A DNA stretch of 64,000 bases from Bacteroidetes bacterium GWC2_46_850 (GCA_001768325.1 MENQ01000003.1:38621-102620), one strand, 5' to 3'; counted from the stretch's first letter, positions 36,706 to 44,621 are shown. Notes: generated from the sequence alone by a model not told the origin. A program made the numbers and translations.

Positions 36706-37033
36706 GAAATTTAGAATAGAAGAAACTGAAATCAGAGAAATAATACCTAATTTTGGTTATTGTATGGCAACAGATAAAATTACTGTTGAAGGGCTAAAAA
36801 TTGGCTATATGTATCGAGAAGAGCCCGACGATGTAAATGATAGTGGTTGGCGTTTCTTTTCGGGAACAGAAACACAAGAATATGTAAATAACCCGGATAA
36901 TATAGAAATTTACGATGTAAATACAATAGCCAATTATGATAGTGCAATTATTGCTTTTTTAGACAAGCCAATTGGCACTGAATTGAGTAGAATTGGGGAT
37001 ACAAATAATTTTATAATTACCCCCGAATCTTAG
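36692..37033 (+). CDS. Imm33-like (DUF2185) immunity protein
   Basis: A 113-residue cytoplasmic protein whose ATG lies 14 bases inside the end of the RHS tip, the usual arrangement of toxin and cognate immunity. The motif KIGYMYREEPDDVNDSGWRF followed by FSGTETQEYVNNPDNIEIYD and TIANYDSAIIAFLDKPIGTE matches DUF2185/Imm33, a known immunity family of polymorphic toxins. It presumably binds and neutralises the GH-E nuclease tip. The DNA is AT-rich compared with the RHS core, as expected for a horizontally exchanged tip-immunity cassette. It may still protect this strain even though its toxin gene is broken. Confidence 0.82.
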   Translation: MSRNKKFRIEETEIREIIPNFGYCMATDKITVEGLKIGYMYREEPDDVNDSGWRFFSGTETQEYVNNPDNIEIYDVNTIANYDSAIIAFLDKPIGTELSRIGDTNNFIITPES

Positions 37034-37061
37034 ACAGCAAGTATCATTAAAGAATAACCGC

Positions 37062-37159
37062 CAGGGCAACAATCGGGTGGTGTTGAGTCAGAGTGGAACG
37101 GTGGAACAGATGAACCACAACAACCCCTTCGGCGGGTTGTTCGGAGAGGGATTACAAGC
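37062..37159 (+). repeat. 98-nt RHS-core repeat, orphan copy
   Basis: Same length as 35869-35966 and clearly homologous, without gaps. The downstream sequence diverges at once, marking the junction to a different tip/immunity cassette. Confidence 0.8.
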
Positions 37160-37193
37160 GGTTAAATCAACCCCTACAGGACCACAAAGATGA
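37062..37193 (+). pseudogene. Orphan RHS-core fragment (displaced tip junction)
   Basis: Bases 37062-37159 encode QGNNRVVLSQSGTVEQMNHN to FGEGLQA and match the RHS core inside unit A (35869-35966). The frame then runs out after KSTPTGPQR. Its stop (37191-37193) overlaps the ATG at 37190 of the next gene. There is no start or RHS body. This is the debris of a recombination that replaced one RHS tip with another. Confidence 0.8.
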
Positions 37194-37765
37194 AAATTAA
37201 TATGGAAAAGAATAAACGAGAAATACTTTTAAAAGCATTTATAAAAGAGGATTTTACGGACAAAAGAATTCTATCCTTTCAAGAGTATCAAAATAATTAC
37301 TCGCTTAAAGAATACAAAGATTTTCTAAATTCAATTGTTATAGAAAATGAGCTCTCAAAAAGAATTATTGATTTTCTTGCTTCTTATCAAGAAGGATGTT
37401 TATGTCCGACAAAATGCGACGCTTATGAACCTTTAAAAGAACTTTTCAACCCTAATGATATCACTAAACCAGTAAAATGGTTAAGTCAACCAGGTTCTGC
37501 GTTTTATTTTAAAAGAGACATTGCTCGGTTTAAATGTGATGGAGTAATAGAAAATCATAGATTAGCTCCTGTTTGGGAAGATAAAAAGGCGACTATACTT
37601 CTTAAACCACTTATTCCTGAACCAAAAGTATTAGGAGAAATACGGATATGGTTTAACAAAAATGATCTAATAAAACACAACAAAGACAATCAATTTCTCA
37701 AAGGAATTCTGGATGAAATTAATAAAATTTTAAGAATACATGAATATATTATAGAAGAAGTATAA
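37190..37765 (+). CDS. Orphan immunity candidate / unknown protein
   Basis: A 191-residue, AT-rich, soluble protein with no signal peptide. The second in-frame ATG (37202) gives MEKNKREILLKAFIKEDFTD and may be the true start; the first ATG overlaps the stop of the RHS fragment. Its middle has a cysteine pair in YQEGCLCPTKCDAYEP. I do not recognise a family. Because it directly follows an RHS-core remnant it is best read as an immunity gene left behind from an earlier toxin tip, a well-known pattern in RHS loci. It could also be a captured unrelated gene. Confidence 0.55.
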   Translation: MKINMEKNKREILLKAFIKEDFTDKRILSFQEYQNNYSLKEYKDFLNSIVIENELSKRIIDFLASYQEGCLCPTKCDAYEPLKELFNPNDITKPVKWLSQPGSAFYFKRDIARFKCDGVIENHRLAPVWEDKKATILLKPLIPEPKVLGEIRIWFNKNDLIKHNKDNQFLKGILDEINKILRIHEYIIEEV

Positions 37766-37794
37766 ACAAAAAACGGAAGAAAAAATATTAATCC

Positions 37795-37923
37795 GGTAAG
37801 ATTTATCAATTTTCCAGGTGAGATTTATTTTCGTAGAAACATCTTTATCAATGCATTAACGTCTGAAAACTGGTGAGATTTATGCGCGTCTATTGACATC
37901 TATTCAAAAAAGAGTTTATTTTG
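37795..37923 (+). promoter_or_regulatory. Shared RHS/secretion promoter module, copy B
   Basis: R0 GGTAAGATTTA (37795-37805), R1 GGTGAGATTTA (37817-37827), TTAAC (37856-37860), R2 GGTGAGATTTA (37872-37882), TTGACA (37893-37898), -7 box TATTTTG (37917-37923). Spacings R0-R1 22, R1-R2 55, R2-TTGACA 21 and TTGACA to -7 box 24 nt are identical to copy A. The ATG of the first gene follows 35 nt after the -7 box. Confidence 0.82.
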
Positions 37924-37957
37924 ACCCGTAATCAATAATCATAAAATAAACACAACA

Positions 37958-38332
37958 ATGAAACAAAAAATTCTTATTCTGTCAACCTTGGGGTTGATGA
38001 TGTTATTTTCTGCATTTACCGGTTCTAACAATAGCATGAGCGGGGTCAATGAAACGATTGATCTCGTTAAACGTTCCGGAGGTACGCGCTCGGCTACAGC
38101 CACCGAAGTATTCGCATATATGAACAACGAAGGCTGGATTACGGTGGAAATTAAAAACTACAATGGTACCGTATGGACAAGTGCGGAAGGAACGGGGGGA
38201 GGACTTCAGCAAGAGGTTCAGATAAACGAACAAGGATTTGTTATGTTGGATACTTCCACCCTGCCAAATGGGAATTACTGCCTGCGCATTACGCTGGAGA
38301 ACGGAGTTTATGAAGGTTATTTTGAGAAATAA
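37958..38332 (+). CDS. Small secreted DUF3244-like protein
   Basis: A 124-residue protein with a signal peptide (first about 22 residues, ending FSAFTG) and one immunoglobulin-like domain of the DUF3244 type common in Bacteroidales. The diagnostic end is LDTSTLPNGNYCLRITLENG followed by YEGYFEK. It is the first gene after promoter copy B and leads an operon for pilus/secretion parts, 69 bases before the GspK-like gene. The C-terminal pattern (Leu-Pro-x-Gly-x-Tyr-x-Leu-x-Ile) resembles that of the small protein leading unit C. It may be a cargo, a chaperone or a minor structural part; none of these is proven. Confidence 0.7.
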   Translation: MKQKILILSTLGLMMLFSAFTGSNNSMSGVNETIDLVKRSGGTRSATATEVFAYMNNEGWITVEIKNYNGTVWTSAEGTGGGLQQEVQINEQGFVMLDTSTLPNGNYCLRITLENGVYEGYFEK

Positions 38333-38401
38333 AATACTCTTTTTTTTGAATGATAAACGTAGTTAGAAATGTAGCCATTCATAAATTAAAAAAGGCTGAA
38401 T

Positions 38402-39628
38402 GTGAAAACGAGATTGAAGGCAGTCACTTTGCCGACGGTATTGGTGATTTCCGTATTAATCATACTTATTGTGTTTTTTGTGTATTCATTGTGGGAAATC
38501 AGTTTCCTCCATTATTCATCCTATCATTACAAAAAGCAACAACAGGAAAACCTGAATTCAGCCATTGTCTTATATTGCAACGATAGTACTTTTTTAAGAA
38601 ATCATAATGAAGAAAAAAGCTACCGTTTATACGAAGCAGACAGTACCTCCCTCATAAGTTTCCATGCAAAGCAATGGGGATTTTACGAGGTTGTCAGCGT
38701 TTCTTCTCACAACGGTAGTTTTTCAACTACAAGGCTATTGGGCAAAAAACAGGAATGCGACCACAAGGCTGTCCTTTGGCTGTGTGACCGGAACAGGGCA
38801 TTGTCCCTGTCCGGTAAAACGGAGATTAGCGGGAAGATATTTATTCCTTTAAACGGCATCAATTATACCGAGATTGATGGTGAATACTATCAGGGTGATG
38901 AAATCCCTTATGCGCAATTGGGAGTTGCCGATGCGGAATTACCTCCCATTGATTCAAACAATCTGATCTTTTTGGCAGATCTGAAAGAAAATCGTATTAT
39001 GGCAGTTGATTCACCAGCAACAACCGATACTTATTATGGTTTTAATAAAACGACAAGTTTTTTTAATTTAACAGAGAGCAAAGGTGATATCATACTGCGA
39101 GGAAATGTCGTTTTATATGCAGACGAATTAACTATTTCCGCTTCATCGAAAATCAACGAGGTGATTATATTTGCCCGAAAAGTTACGATTGAAGAGGGAT
39201 TTACAGGAAGCATGCAGATCTTTTGCAGTGATACGGTACTGATTAATGAGCATGTAACACTTCAGTACCCTTCTGGCATATTTGTGGATGCGGAAATTGA
39301 CCGTCCTTATGTGTCACTTTCCGATCACAGTGAAATCAACGGCTATGTGATCATCAAGGGTAAGATAAGGGATGAAGAATTGCTTTTTCCCGCTTACAGG
39401 CAATCAGAAAAGTCACTGCTCAGAGGTCTGTTATATGTGGATGGCACCACCAATATTCGTGGTGAACTCTCGGGTGCTGTATATCTCAAGGATTGCTTTT
39501 TCACATCCAATCAGAATGTATACGCCGGAGCATTGTACAACACCCGTATATTGCGTAATGACAATATTGCTTATCCGATTTTTCTATCGGGTGAATATAC
39601 GCGGAAGGAAATAAAATCGATTTACTGA
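38402..39628 (+). CDS. GspK-like pseudopilin with beta-helix body
   Basis: Begins with GTG; upstream in-frame codons soon reach a stop, and no ATG is suitable. The N-terminus, MKTRLKAVTLPTVLVISVLI followed by a hydrophobic run, is a class III prepilin signal with the cleavage point after Ala7. Position +5 is Thr instead of the usual Glu, the hallmark of GspK tip pseudopilins. The 408-residue body has repeated short strands (DIILRGNVVLYADELTISA, VIIFARKVTIEEGF, GLLYVDGTTNIRGEL) that look like a right-handed beta-helix, unlike the helical body of classic GspK. It would sit at the tip of the pseudopilus. The assignment is by N-terminus, size and operon context. Confidence 0.65.
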   Translation: MKTRLKAVTLPTVLVISVLIILIVFFVYSLWEISFLHYSSYHYKKQQQENLNSAIVLYCNDSTFLRNHNEEKSYRLYEADSTSLISFHAKQWGFYEVVSVSSHNGSFSTTRLLGKKQECDHKAVLWLCDRNRALSLSGKTEISGKIFIPLNGINYTEIDGEYYQGDEIPYAQLGVADAELPPIDSNNLIFLADLKENRIMAVDSPATTDTYYGFNKTTSFFNLTESKGDIILRGNVVLYADELTISASSKINEVIIFARKVTIEEGFTGSMQIFCSDTVLINEHVTLQYPSGIFVDAEIDRPYVSLSDHSEINGYVIIKGKIRDEELLFPAYRQSEKSLLRGLLYVDGTTNIRGELSGAVYLKDCFFTSNQNVYAGALYNTRILRNDNIAYPIFLSGEYTRKEIKSIY

Positions 39629-39666
39629 ATCCTCTTATAAATAGCTGGCTCATGAGACGGGAAATA

Positions 39667-40146
39667 ATGAAAAATAAGAAGATCACGACCTCCTTATTAC
39701 TCGTGGCATCCATAATGATCTGGGGATGCATTGCATGGAGAGTCTCAAAAGCTATCAGGAAGGAGGATGCTCCGATAGAAACGAGTCAGCCACGCACTTT
39801 CGTAAACAAACCCGATAGCGCAGTATTGTTATTAAACTATGATGACCCTTTCCTCAAAAAACCACCGGGGAACTCACTACAAACCGGCGAAGAGGCCAAA
39901 GTTGACCAGGACAATCCGGAAACCAACTTTTCACCACCGGAACCCGATGTGGTACAAGGCCCTGCTTTCAAATTCAAAGGCATGTTGAAAGCGGGTAAGA
40001 TCACCTACGGGTTATTGGTTTTTGAGGGAGAAACCATTATGGCACGCACCAAAGAGAAAGTCGGGGATTTTTATATTGTGCATATTACCACCGACAAACT
40101 TGTGGTACGCCGGCAAGGGCTGGATATGGAACTATTTGCGGAATAA
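39667..40146 (+). CDS. GspC-like inner-membrane linker protein
   Basis: I choose the ATG at 39667 (MKNKKITTSLLLVASIMIWG); an ATG at 39652 would add five residues. The product has one N-terminal membrane segment (about residues 8-24), a proline-rich periplasmic linker, and a small C-terminal beta domain, FKFKGMLKAGKITYGLLVFE to MARTKEKVGDFYIVHIT. This layout resembles GspC homology-region proteins or PilP, which link the inner-membrane platform to the secretin. Similarity is by architecture; it is short (159 residues) and lacks a PDZ domain. It lies between pseudopilin genes, and the next gene starts ten bases after its stop. Confidence 0.6.
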   Translation: MKNKKITTSLLLVASIMIWGCIAWRVSKAIRKEDAPIETSQPRTFVNKPDSAVLLLNYDDPFLKKPPGNSLQTGEEAKVDQDNPETNFSPPEPDVVQGPAFKFKGMLKAGKITYGLLVFEGETIMARTKEKVGDFYIVHITTDKLVVRRQGLDMELFAE

Positions 40147-40156
40147 ACTTGTCGTT

Positions 40157-40513
40157 ATGAAACAACTGACGCAAAAACTAATTGCTACCTCTTTACTGGA
40201 AACAATTGTCTCTTCAGTCATATTTATGATCCTCTTTATTATCGCCATGCACTCGATGACCGATCTTCTGGTATATGAAAACAGACAACCAAATCATCTC
40301 GTTATCGAGAACGACCTGAAAAAATGCCGGCGGATGATTGCAAAAGAAGGTGTTGACCGGAACACGAAGGAACGATACTATTCTTTCCCGTGGGGTAATA
40401 TTAAAGTTTCTATCTTTCCCTATAAAGGTGATATTCTTTTAATTCACATATCTTCTGAAATAGAGGATGGACAATCAACAGGGTATTATTTTCTCCATGT
40501 GAATCAGGAATGA
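40157..40513 (+). CDS. Minor pseudopilin
   Basis: Starts at ATG 40157; the frame is open further upstream but that part lies in another frame of the GspC-like gene. The 118-residue protein has a class III signal MKQLTQKLIATSLLETIVSS, with predicted cleavage after Ala10 and Glu at +5, followed by a hydrophobic helix. The soluble part is a short beta domain with YSFPWGNIKVSIFPYKGDI. It is a minor pseudopilin of type GspI/GspH by size and position. Its stop overlaps the next pseudopilin start by four bases. Confidence 0.7.
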   Translation: MKQLTQKLIATSLLETIVSSVIFMILFIIAMHSMTDLLVYENRQPNHLVIENDLKKCRRMIAKEGVDRNTKERYYSFPWGNIKVSIFPYKGDILLIHISSEIEDGQSTGYYFLHVNQE

Positions 40514-41028
40514 GTATGGCAAAAAAGAGGCATATCCTACACAAGCAGTTAAAAGCAAGTACGCTGGTGGAGCTTTTACTGACCATGATCATTTCCGGCA
40601 TCATTTTCACATTGGTTTTCGATGGAGTTGATATGATGAAAAAATTCAGTCGTACCGTAAATAAACGTATTTCCTCCGTCCAGGCCATGCTCTATAGCCA
40701 CGAGGTTTTGGAACACTTGATGGAAAATGCAGATAGTGTGGTTGGGCAGAATAATCAGTTCCTTTTTTACAGGCAGGGAATTGCATCCGACTCTGTAATC
40801 ATAGGCGAATCGTCTTTCATTCTTCAATCGCGGGGAGTTACGGATACTTTATTTAGCGGTTATTTAAATTACCGCATCATACCATCGTTGAATCATACCG
40901 ATCATATGGATTCTTTACTTATTCATTGCATCGTTCATACTGGCGATTCTGTATGGTTGGAATATGGCCTGCCCTCCAGTCGGTACGCATATTTAAATAT
41001 TACTGAAGGATATGAAGATCCCAGTTAA
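40510..41028 (+). CDS. Minor pseudopilin, GspJ-like
   Basis: A 172-residue pseudopilin with a 16-residue basic leader (MSMAKKRHILHKQLKA), then STLVELLLTMIISGIIFTLV. Cleavage after Ala16 places Glu at +5, the conserved mature position for pilin assembly. The soluble domain has alternating strands with NNQFLFYRQGIASDSVIIGE. Size and operon place (before GspF) are consistent with GspJ. A second ATG (40516) gives a leader two residues shorter. The start overlaps the preceding stop (ATGA), and its end overlaps the GspF start by 17 bases, so the genes are translationally coupled. Confidence 0.75.
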   Translation: MSMAKKRHILHKQLKASTLVELLLTMIISGIIFTLVFDGVDMMKKFSRTVNKRISSVQAMLYSHEVLEHLMENADSVVGQNNQFLFYRQGIASDSVIIGESSFILQSRGVTDTLFSGYLNYRIIPSLNHTDHMDSLLIHCIVHTGDSVWLEYGLPSSRYAYLNITEGYEDPS

Positions 41029-42067
41029 ATTACATCGATTTACGGATAAGAAAAAGTCTCTTGTCTTTTCACAGCTCACCTCCTTGTTGAAATCGGGACT
41101 GAGCTTTAGCCGTTCATTCGAGCTGCTTATCGAAAATGGCAGTGAGGATGAATCCAAAATATTAGGGGCGGTTTATCAGGATATTATCTCCGGTAATGAG
41201 CTTTGGGTCGCACTGAAGGAAAACGGAAATTTTTCCGATCTTGATTGTGGGGTGATCAGGATTGGAGAAGAAACCGGTAAACTCGATCAATCTTTAGAGT
41301 TTTTAAACACCTATTACCACAAAAAAAACGAACAACGCAGAATACTTACGGGTGCACTCAGCTATCCACTTATTATCTTGATCGTGGCCGTGCTGGTACT
41401 TACGTTCATGATCCTGGTCGTTGTGCCTATGTTCCAACAGGTATATGCACGAATGGGAGGTGAATTACCGGGCATAACCCGTCTTATTATCAGATTATCG
41501 GGCATGGTACCGGTAATTTTTATTGCGATAACAATACTTGCGTCGTTATTTTTGGGTACCAAACATTTGTATGGTAAAAGCGTAAAGTATAGACATACCT
41601 CCACTGAAATACAACTCAACCTCCCCCTGGCTGGTGAACTTATAAAATTATATTATCAATCGCAGTTCTGCCAGCTAATGCACTTGCTTATCAGCGCCAA
41701 CATTCCGTTATTGAGATCGTTGCAGATGCTCGGGGATATCATTCGTTTTTATCCTTTCAGCATATCGTTTGGCGAAATTTCCAAAAATATAATTGAAGGA
41801 GGTTCATTTGCTCAGAACCTGGGAAAGTATGAAAAGATCTACAGCAAGAAACTGATTGCGTTAATAAAAGTAGGGGAAGAAACCAATACGCTTGATAAAA
41901 TGCTGCACCAGCAAGCTGCAGATATCACTGGTGAGCTTGAGTATAAATTAAAACAACTGGGCAATGTATTGGAACCGTTGCTGATTTTGGGTATCGGTAT
42001 TGTTGTGGCGTTTATTCTCGTTGCCATGTACCTCCCTATGTTTAAACTTGGGCAGACCATACAATGA
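41012..42067 (+). CDS. gspF: GspF/PilC inner-membrane platform protein
   Basis: The polytopic membrane platform of type II secretion and type IV pilus systems, coupling ATPase motion to pilin insertion. The 351-residue product has two GspF cytoplasmic domains: residues about 10-115, with VFSQLTSLLKSGLSFSRSFE and EIDCGVIRIGEETGKLDQS-like text, and residues about 210-310, with QFCQLMHLLISANIPLLRSL and LIALIKVGEETNTLDKML. Between and after them are membrane spans, ending in VVAFILVAMYLPMFKLG, the standard GspF C-terminus. It closes the unit B operon, 123 bases before the regulator gene. Confidence 0.93.
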   Translation: MKIPVKLHRFTDKKKSLVFSQLTSLLKSGLSFSRSFELLIENGSEDESKILGAVYQDIISGNELWVALKENGNFSDLDCGVIRIGEETGKLDQSLEFLNTYYHKKNEQRRILTGALSYPLIILIVAVLVLTFMILVVVPMFQQVYARMGGELPGITRLIIRLSGMVPVIFIAITILASLFLGTKHLYGKSVKYRHTSTEIQLNLPLAGELIKLYYQSQFCQLMHLLISANIPLLRSLQMLGDIIRFYPFSISFGEISKNIIEGGSFAQNLGKYEKIYSKKLIALIKVGEETNTLDKMLHQQAADITGELEYKLKQLGNVLEPLLILGIGIVVAFILVAMYLPMFKLGQTIQ

Positions 42068-42146
42068 CAAATTCAATTCAGATTTAAATTTAAACTTTAA
42101 CAGGTCGGAAATCATTTTTTTTAACTTTCTTATTCATTTATTTTTC

Positions 42147-42154
42147 TACTTTTG
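42147..42154 (+). promoter_or_regulatory. -7 box of the TPR-HTH regulator gene
   Basis: TACTTTTG matches TAnnTTTG, 37 nt before the ATG at 42191. The GGTGAGATTT repeats are absent here, so the regulator has a housekeeping-type promoter unlike its candidate targets. Confidence 0.5.
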
Positions 42155-42190
42155 TATCCTAGAGGGTCCGCTATTCTTCCTCTACGATAT

Positions 42191-43909
42191 ATGAAACTTT
42201 CAACAAGAAGCAAGTCAAACTTCACACGTCGGATTACGATCATCGTTTTTCTGATTCTCCTGTTTTCCGGATGCGACAGAAAACAGGATAAACTGGCATA
42301 TGCCAGTCTGCAACAATGGGACGCACTGCTGGAACGTCACCCCGGAATGGTTCTTGACAGCCTGCAAGCAATTGAGCCAGAGAAATTATCACAAGGTAAT
42401 AAAGCTTATTTAAACCTTTTAAAAACCATCGCCAGTGATAAAACATATACAGAATTCAGTTCAGATTCGTTGATAACCGAGACTGAACATTACTATAGTA
42501 AGAACCAACGGGGCTCCATTCTCCATATCCGCTCACTTATTTATCGTAGCATAGTGGGCATTCGCATGGGTCATATCGACACCACGACTTACATACCGTT
42601 AAAGGAAGCAAAAAGGCTATTCACAGCATCTAAAGTCAATAATCATTCTGCGGGATATCTGATCCATTATCATTTGGGTGACATGAATTATAGTCATGCC
42701 AACCCCAACGAAGCAAGTTATTATTTTCTGGAAAGTCTCCGATTTGCAGAGATGGAGAACAACAAAACACATATTTTTGATGCATATACAGCCCTTTTTT
42801 GGAATGAAATGACAAGGGAGGATACAGTGAAAGGAAAAATGTATTTAGACAAGCTTTTGGCTTTTGAAAATATTTCCCGGCAGGAAGAATACAATTTGTT
42901 GAACATGCAATCTGCCTATTACCTTATCCAGGGCAAATATGATCTTTCTATACAACTCGAAAAGCAAATGTTGCCTTTGATCCCTTACGTTCTCTATAAG
43001 ATAGATGAATCTCGTACCTTGTTTTCAATTTCCATCAATTACAAAAAACTGAATCAGGCTGATAGTGCCATGTATTACGGTTTACAGGCAATACAACAAA
43101 TCAAAGATTCAACGTATAGATCAAATTATCTGTTATACCAAAACATTGCGGATATTGCCTTGCTACGAGATGACTATAAGATGGCAGAAGAATACAGAGA
43201 AAGAACATTCAACAGTTACGAACAATCGGTTAATGATCGGCTTGATAAAAGAATTCTGGAACTGGAAAAGCTTTATGACCTTACCGAAACCGAAAACAAA
43301 GCACTGAAAGCTAAATCAAATACCAGGATTTTTGCACTTATTTCGCTTCTGTTAATACTCATTATGTCCTTCATCCTATTCGTTTATTCAAAACGCAAAA
43401 GGGTGGCCAAATTAAAGAATGAAATATTGCAGGCAGAAAAAATGGCAATAGAATCTGAGGCTTTGATGTTGCAAAACAAAGCAACAGAACAAAACAACAG
43501 GATAAAGATATTCAGTTCATTTTTAGCACAATATTCAGAACACCAACAACTTTTGAGTTTGTTTGAAACGAAAATCAGAGGCAGTCAAAGGAATAAGGCA
43601 GAACTGGCCGATGATTACAAAAAAATACTACAACAGGGAAAGGAGCAATTTAGTGACCTCTCAAATCAGCTCTTCTTATCGCAAATATTTAATAATTTGA
43701 TAGAGCTTTCATCTGAACAGAATTTTTTGAGCGAAGGAGATCGTCTTCTGTTGGCGATGCTCGCGATGAAACTTGATAATTCCCAGATAGCCGCATTTTT
43801 AAATATAAACCTGGTTAACCTGAAATCAAGAAAAACTTATTTAAAGAAAAAACTGAAAGAAAATGCTTCATCGATCAATAATTTTGAACAGATCATGTCA
43901 TTTTTTTGA
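42191..43909 (+). CDS. Membrane-bound TPR / HTH transcriptional regulator with lipobox
   Basis: I start at ATG 42191 (MKLSTRSKSNFTRRITIIVF) since the residues before it would precede a clear signal. A lipobox LFSGC places the lipidated cysteine at residue 28. Residues about 40-360 are helical repeats of the TPR kind (for example YSHANPNEASYYFLESLRFA and LNQADSAMYYGLQAIQQI). One membrane span lies at about 380-401, then a coiled-coil linker. The C-terminus has a helix-turn-helix of LuxR type (about 515-556, LAMKLDNSQIAAFLNINLVN). This architecture (periplasmic TPR sensor, span, cytoplasmic HTH) is common in Bacteroidota for envelope-signal regulators. It ends directly before promoter copy C, and it is the only obvious DNA-binding regulator in this region. 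Confidence 0.8.
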   Translation: MKLSTRSKSNFTRRITIIVFLILLFSGCDRKQDKLAYASLQQWDALLERHPGMVLDSLQAIEPEKLSQGNKAYLNLLKTIASDKTYTEFSSDSLITETEHYYSKNQRGSILHIRSLIYRSIVGIRMGHIDTTTYIPLKEAKRLFTASKVNNHSAGYLIHYHLGDMNYSHANPNEASYYFLESLRFAEMENNKTHIFDAYTALFWNEMTREDTVKGKMYLDKLLAFENISRQEEYNLLNMQSAYYLIQGKYDLSIQLEKQMLPLIPYVLYKIDESRTLFSISINYKKLNQADSAMYYGLQAIQQIKDSTYRSNYLLYQNIADIALLRDDYKMAEEYRERTFNSYEQSVNDRLDKRILELEKLYDLTETENKALKAKSNTRIFALISLLLILIMSFILFVYSKRKRVAKLKNEILQAEKMAIESEALMLQNKATEQNNRIKIFSSFLAQYSEHQQLLSLFETKIRGSQRNKAELADDYKKILQQGKEQFSDLSNQLFLSQIFNNLIELSSEQNFLSEGDRLLLAMLAMKLDNSQIAAFLNINLVNLKSRKTYLKKKLKENASSINNFEQIMSFF

Positions 43910-43928
43910 TTTTCTGATCCATTAACCA

Positions 43929-44035
43929 GGTGAGAATTATTTTCTCAAACATCTTATTTATTGCATGTTAACCATCAAAAGCAGGTGAGATTTCTCTGCA
44001 CCTATTGACATGTTTTAGAAAAACAGTTTATTTTG
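43929..44035 (+). promoter_or_regulatory. Shared RHS/secretion promoter module, copy C
   Basis: R1 GGTGAGAATTA (43929-43939), TTAAC (43968-43972), R2 GGTGAGATTTC (43984-43994), TTGACA (44005-44010), -7 box TATTTTG (44029-44035). Spacings 55, 21 and 24 nt are the same as in copies A, B and D. No clear R0 is seen. From about 43967 to 44037 it is nearly identical to copy D. The first ATG (44069) follows 34 nt after the -7 box. Confidence 0.82.
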
Positions 44036-44068
44036 ACCCCATAATCCATCAGTCAAAAATAAACAGCT

Positions 44069-44593
44069 ATGAAGCCAAACATTTTTCCCGGGGTCTTACC
44101 ATGGGTGCGGATGAAGTCCTTCCATGCAATTACGGGTTTCCGTGGTACCGTGACAAAACTTGACAACAAGAAGAAAACTATTCTCCTATTTTTTGTTTTG
44201 CTGTTCTCCCTTACAGGCTGGTCGCAACAGCTTTCTTATGCTTACGATGCCGCGGGTAACCGAGTTAGCCGGACCATTGTAGTGGGTGCCTATCATCCCT
44301 CTGCCGAAGGGCCGCATGACTCATCCCGTTTTTACGTGGAGAACATCCACGGAAGAGAACTTTCCATCCATGTCGAGCGCGAAAAGCCCGGTCTTACCAT
44401 CGAAGTAAGTAGCCACGATTCCTTATTAGAGGGAACATACACCCTTTCAGACAAGAATGACGATCTATTAACCGGAGATATTCTATCTGACAGGAAAACA
44501 CGCGTGGAACTGGAGGAGGTTCCACCAGGCACTTACACGCTCCATATCCTCGTAAACGATCACTCTTCCGAATGGGAGCTGACTAAATTGTAA
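44069..44593 (+). CDS. Small exported protein with one YD-repeat motif, leader gene of RHS unit C
   Basis: A 174-residue frame. The signal-like hydrophobic stretch LLFFVLLFSLTGWSQQ lies at about residues 38-53, so either the first 35 residues are an unusual N-terminal extension or translation begins later; ATG 44069 and ATG 44111 are the visible options. After it comes a single YD motif, LSYAYDAAGNRVSRTIVVGA, as in RHS repeats. The C-terminal domain ends VPPGTYTLHILVNDHSSEWE, a pattern like that of the DUF3244-like leader protein in unit B. It lies 28 bases before the giant RHS gene. It might be an RHS remnant given its own secretion domain, or a partner of the RHS shell. Confidence 0.6.
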   Translation: MKPNIFPGVLPWVRMKSFHAITGFRGTVTKLDNKKKTILLFFVLLFSLTGWSQQLSYAYDAAGNRVSRTIVVGAYHPSAEGPHDSSRFYVENIHGRELSIHVEREKPGLTIEVSSHDSLLEGTYTLSDKNDDLLTGDILSDRKTRVELEEVPPGTYTLHILVNDHSSEWELTKL

Positions 44594-44621
44594 CCTAATA
44601 CCTAACTTGACACATACCCTT

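Noticed and set aside
38350..38586. A 78-codon frame starting at the ATG just before the GspK-like gene
   Set aside because: It overlaps the pilin-like gene in another frame and its translation lacks any family pattern. The GTG-started frame carries a clear prepilin signal.
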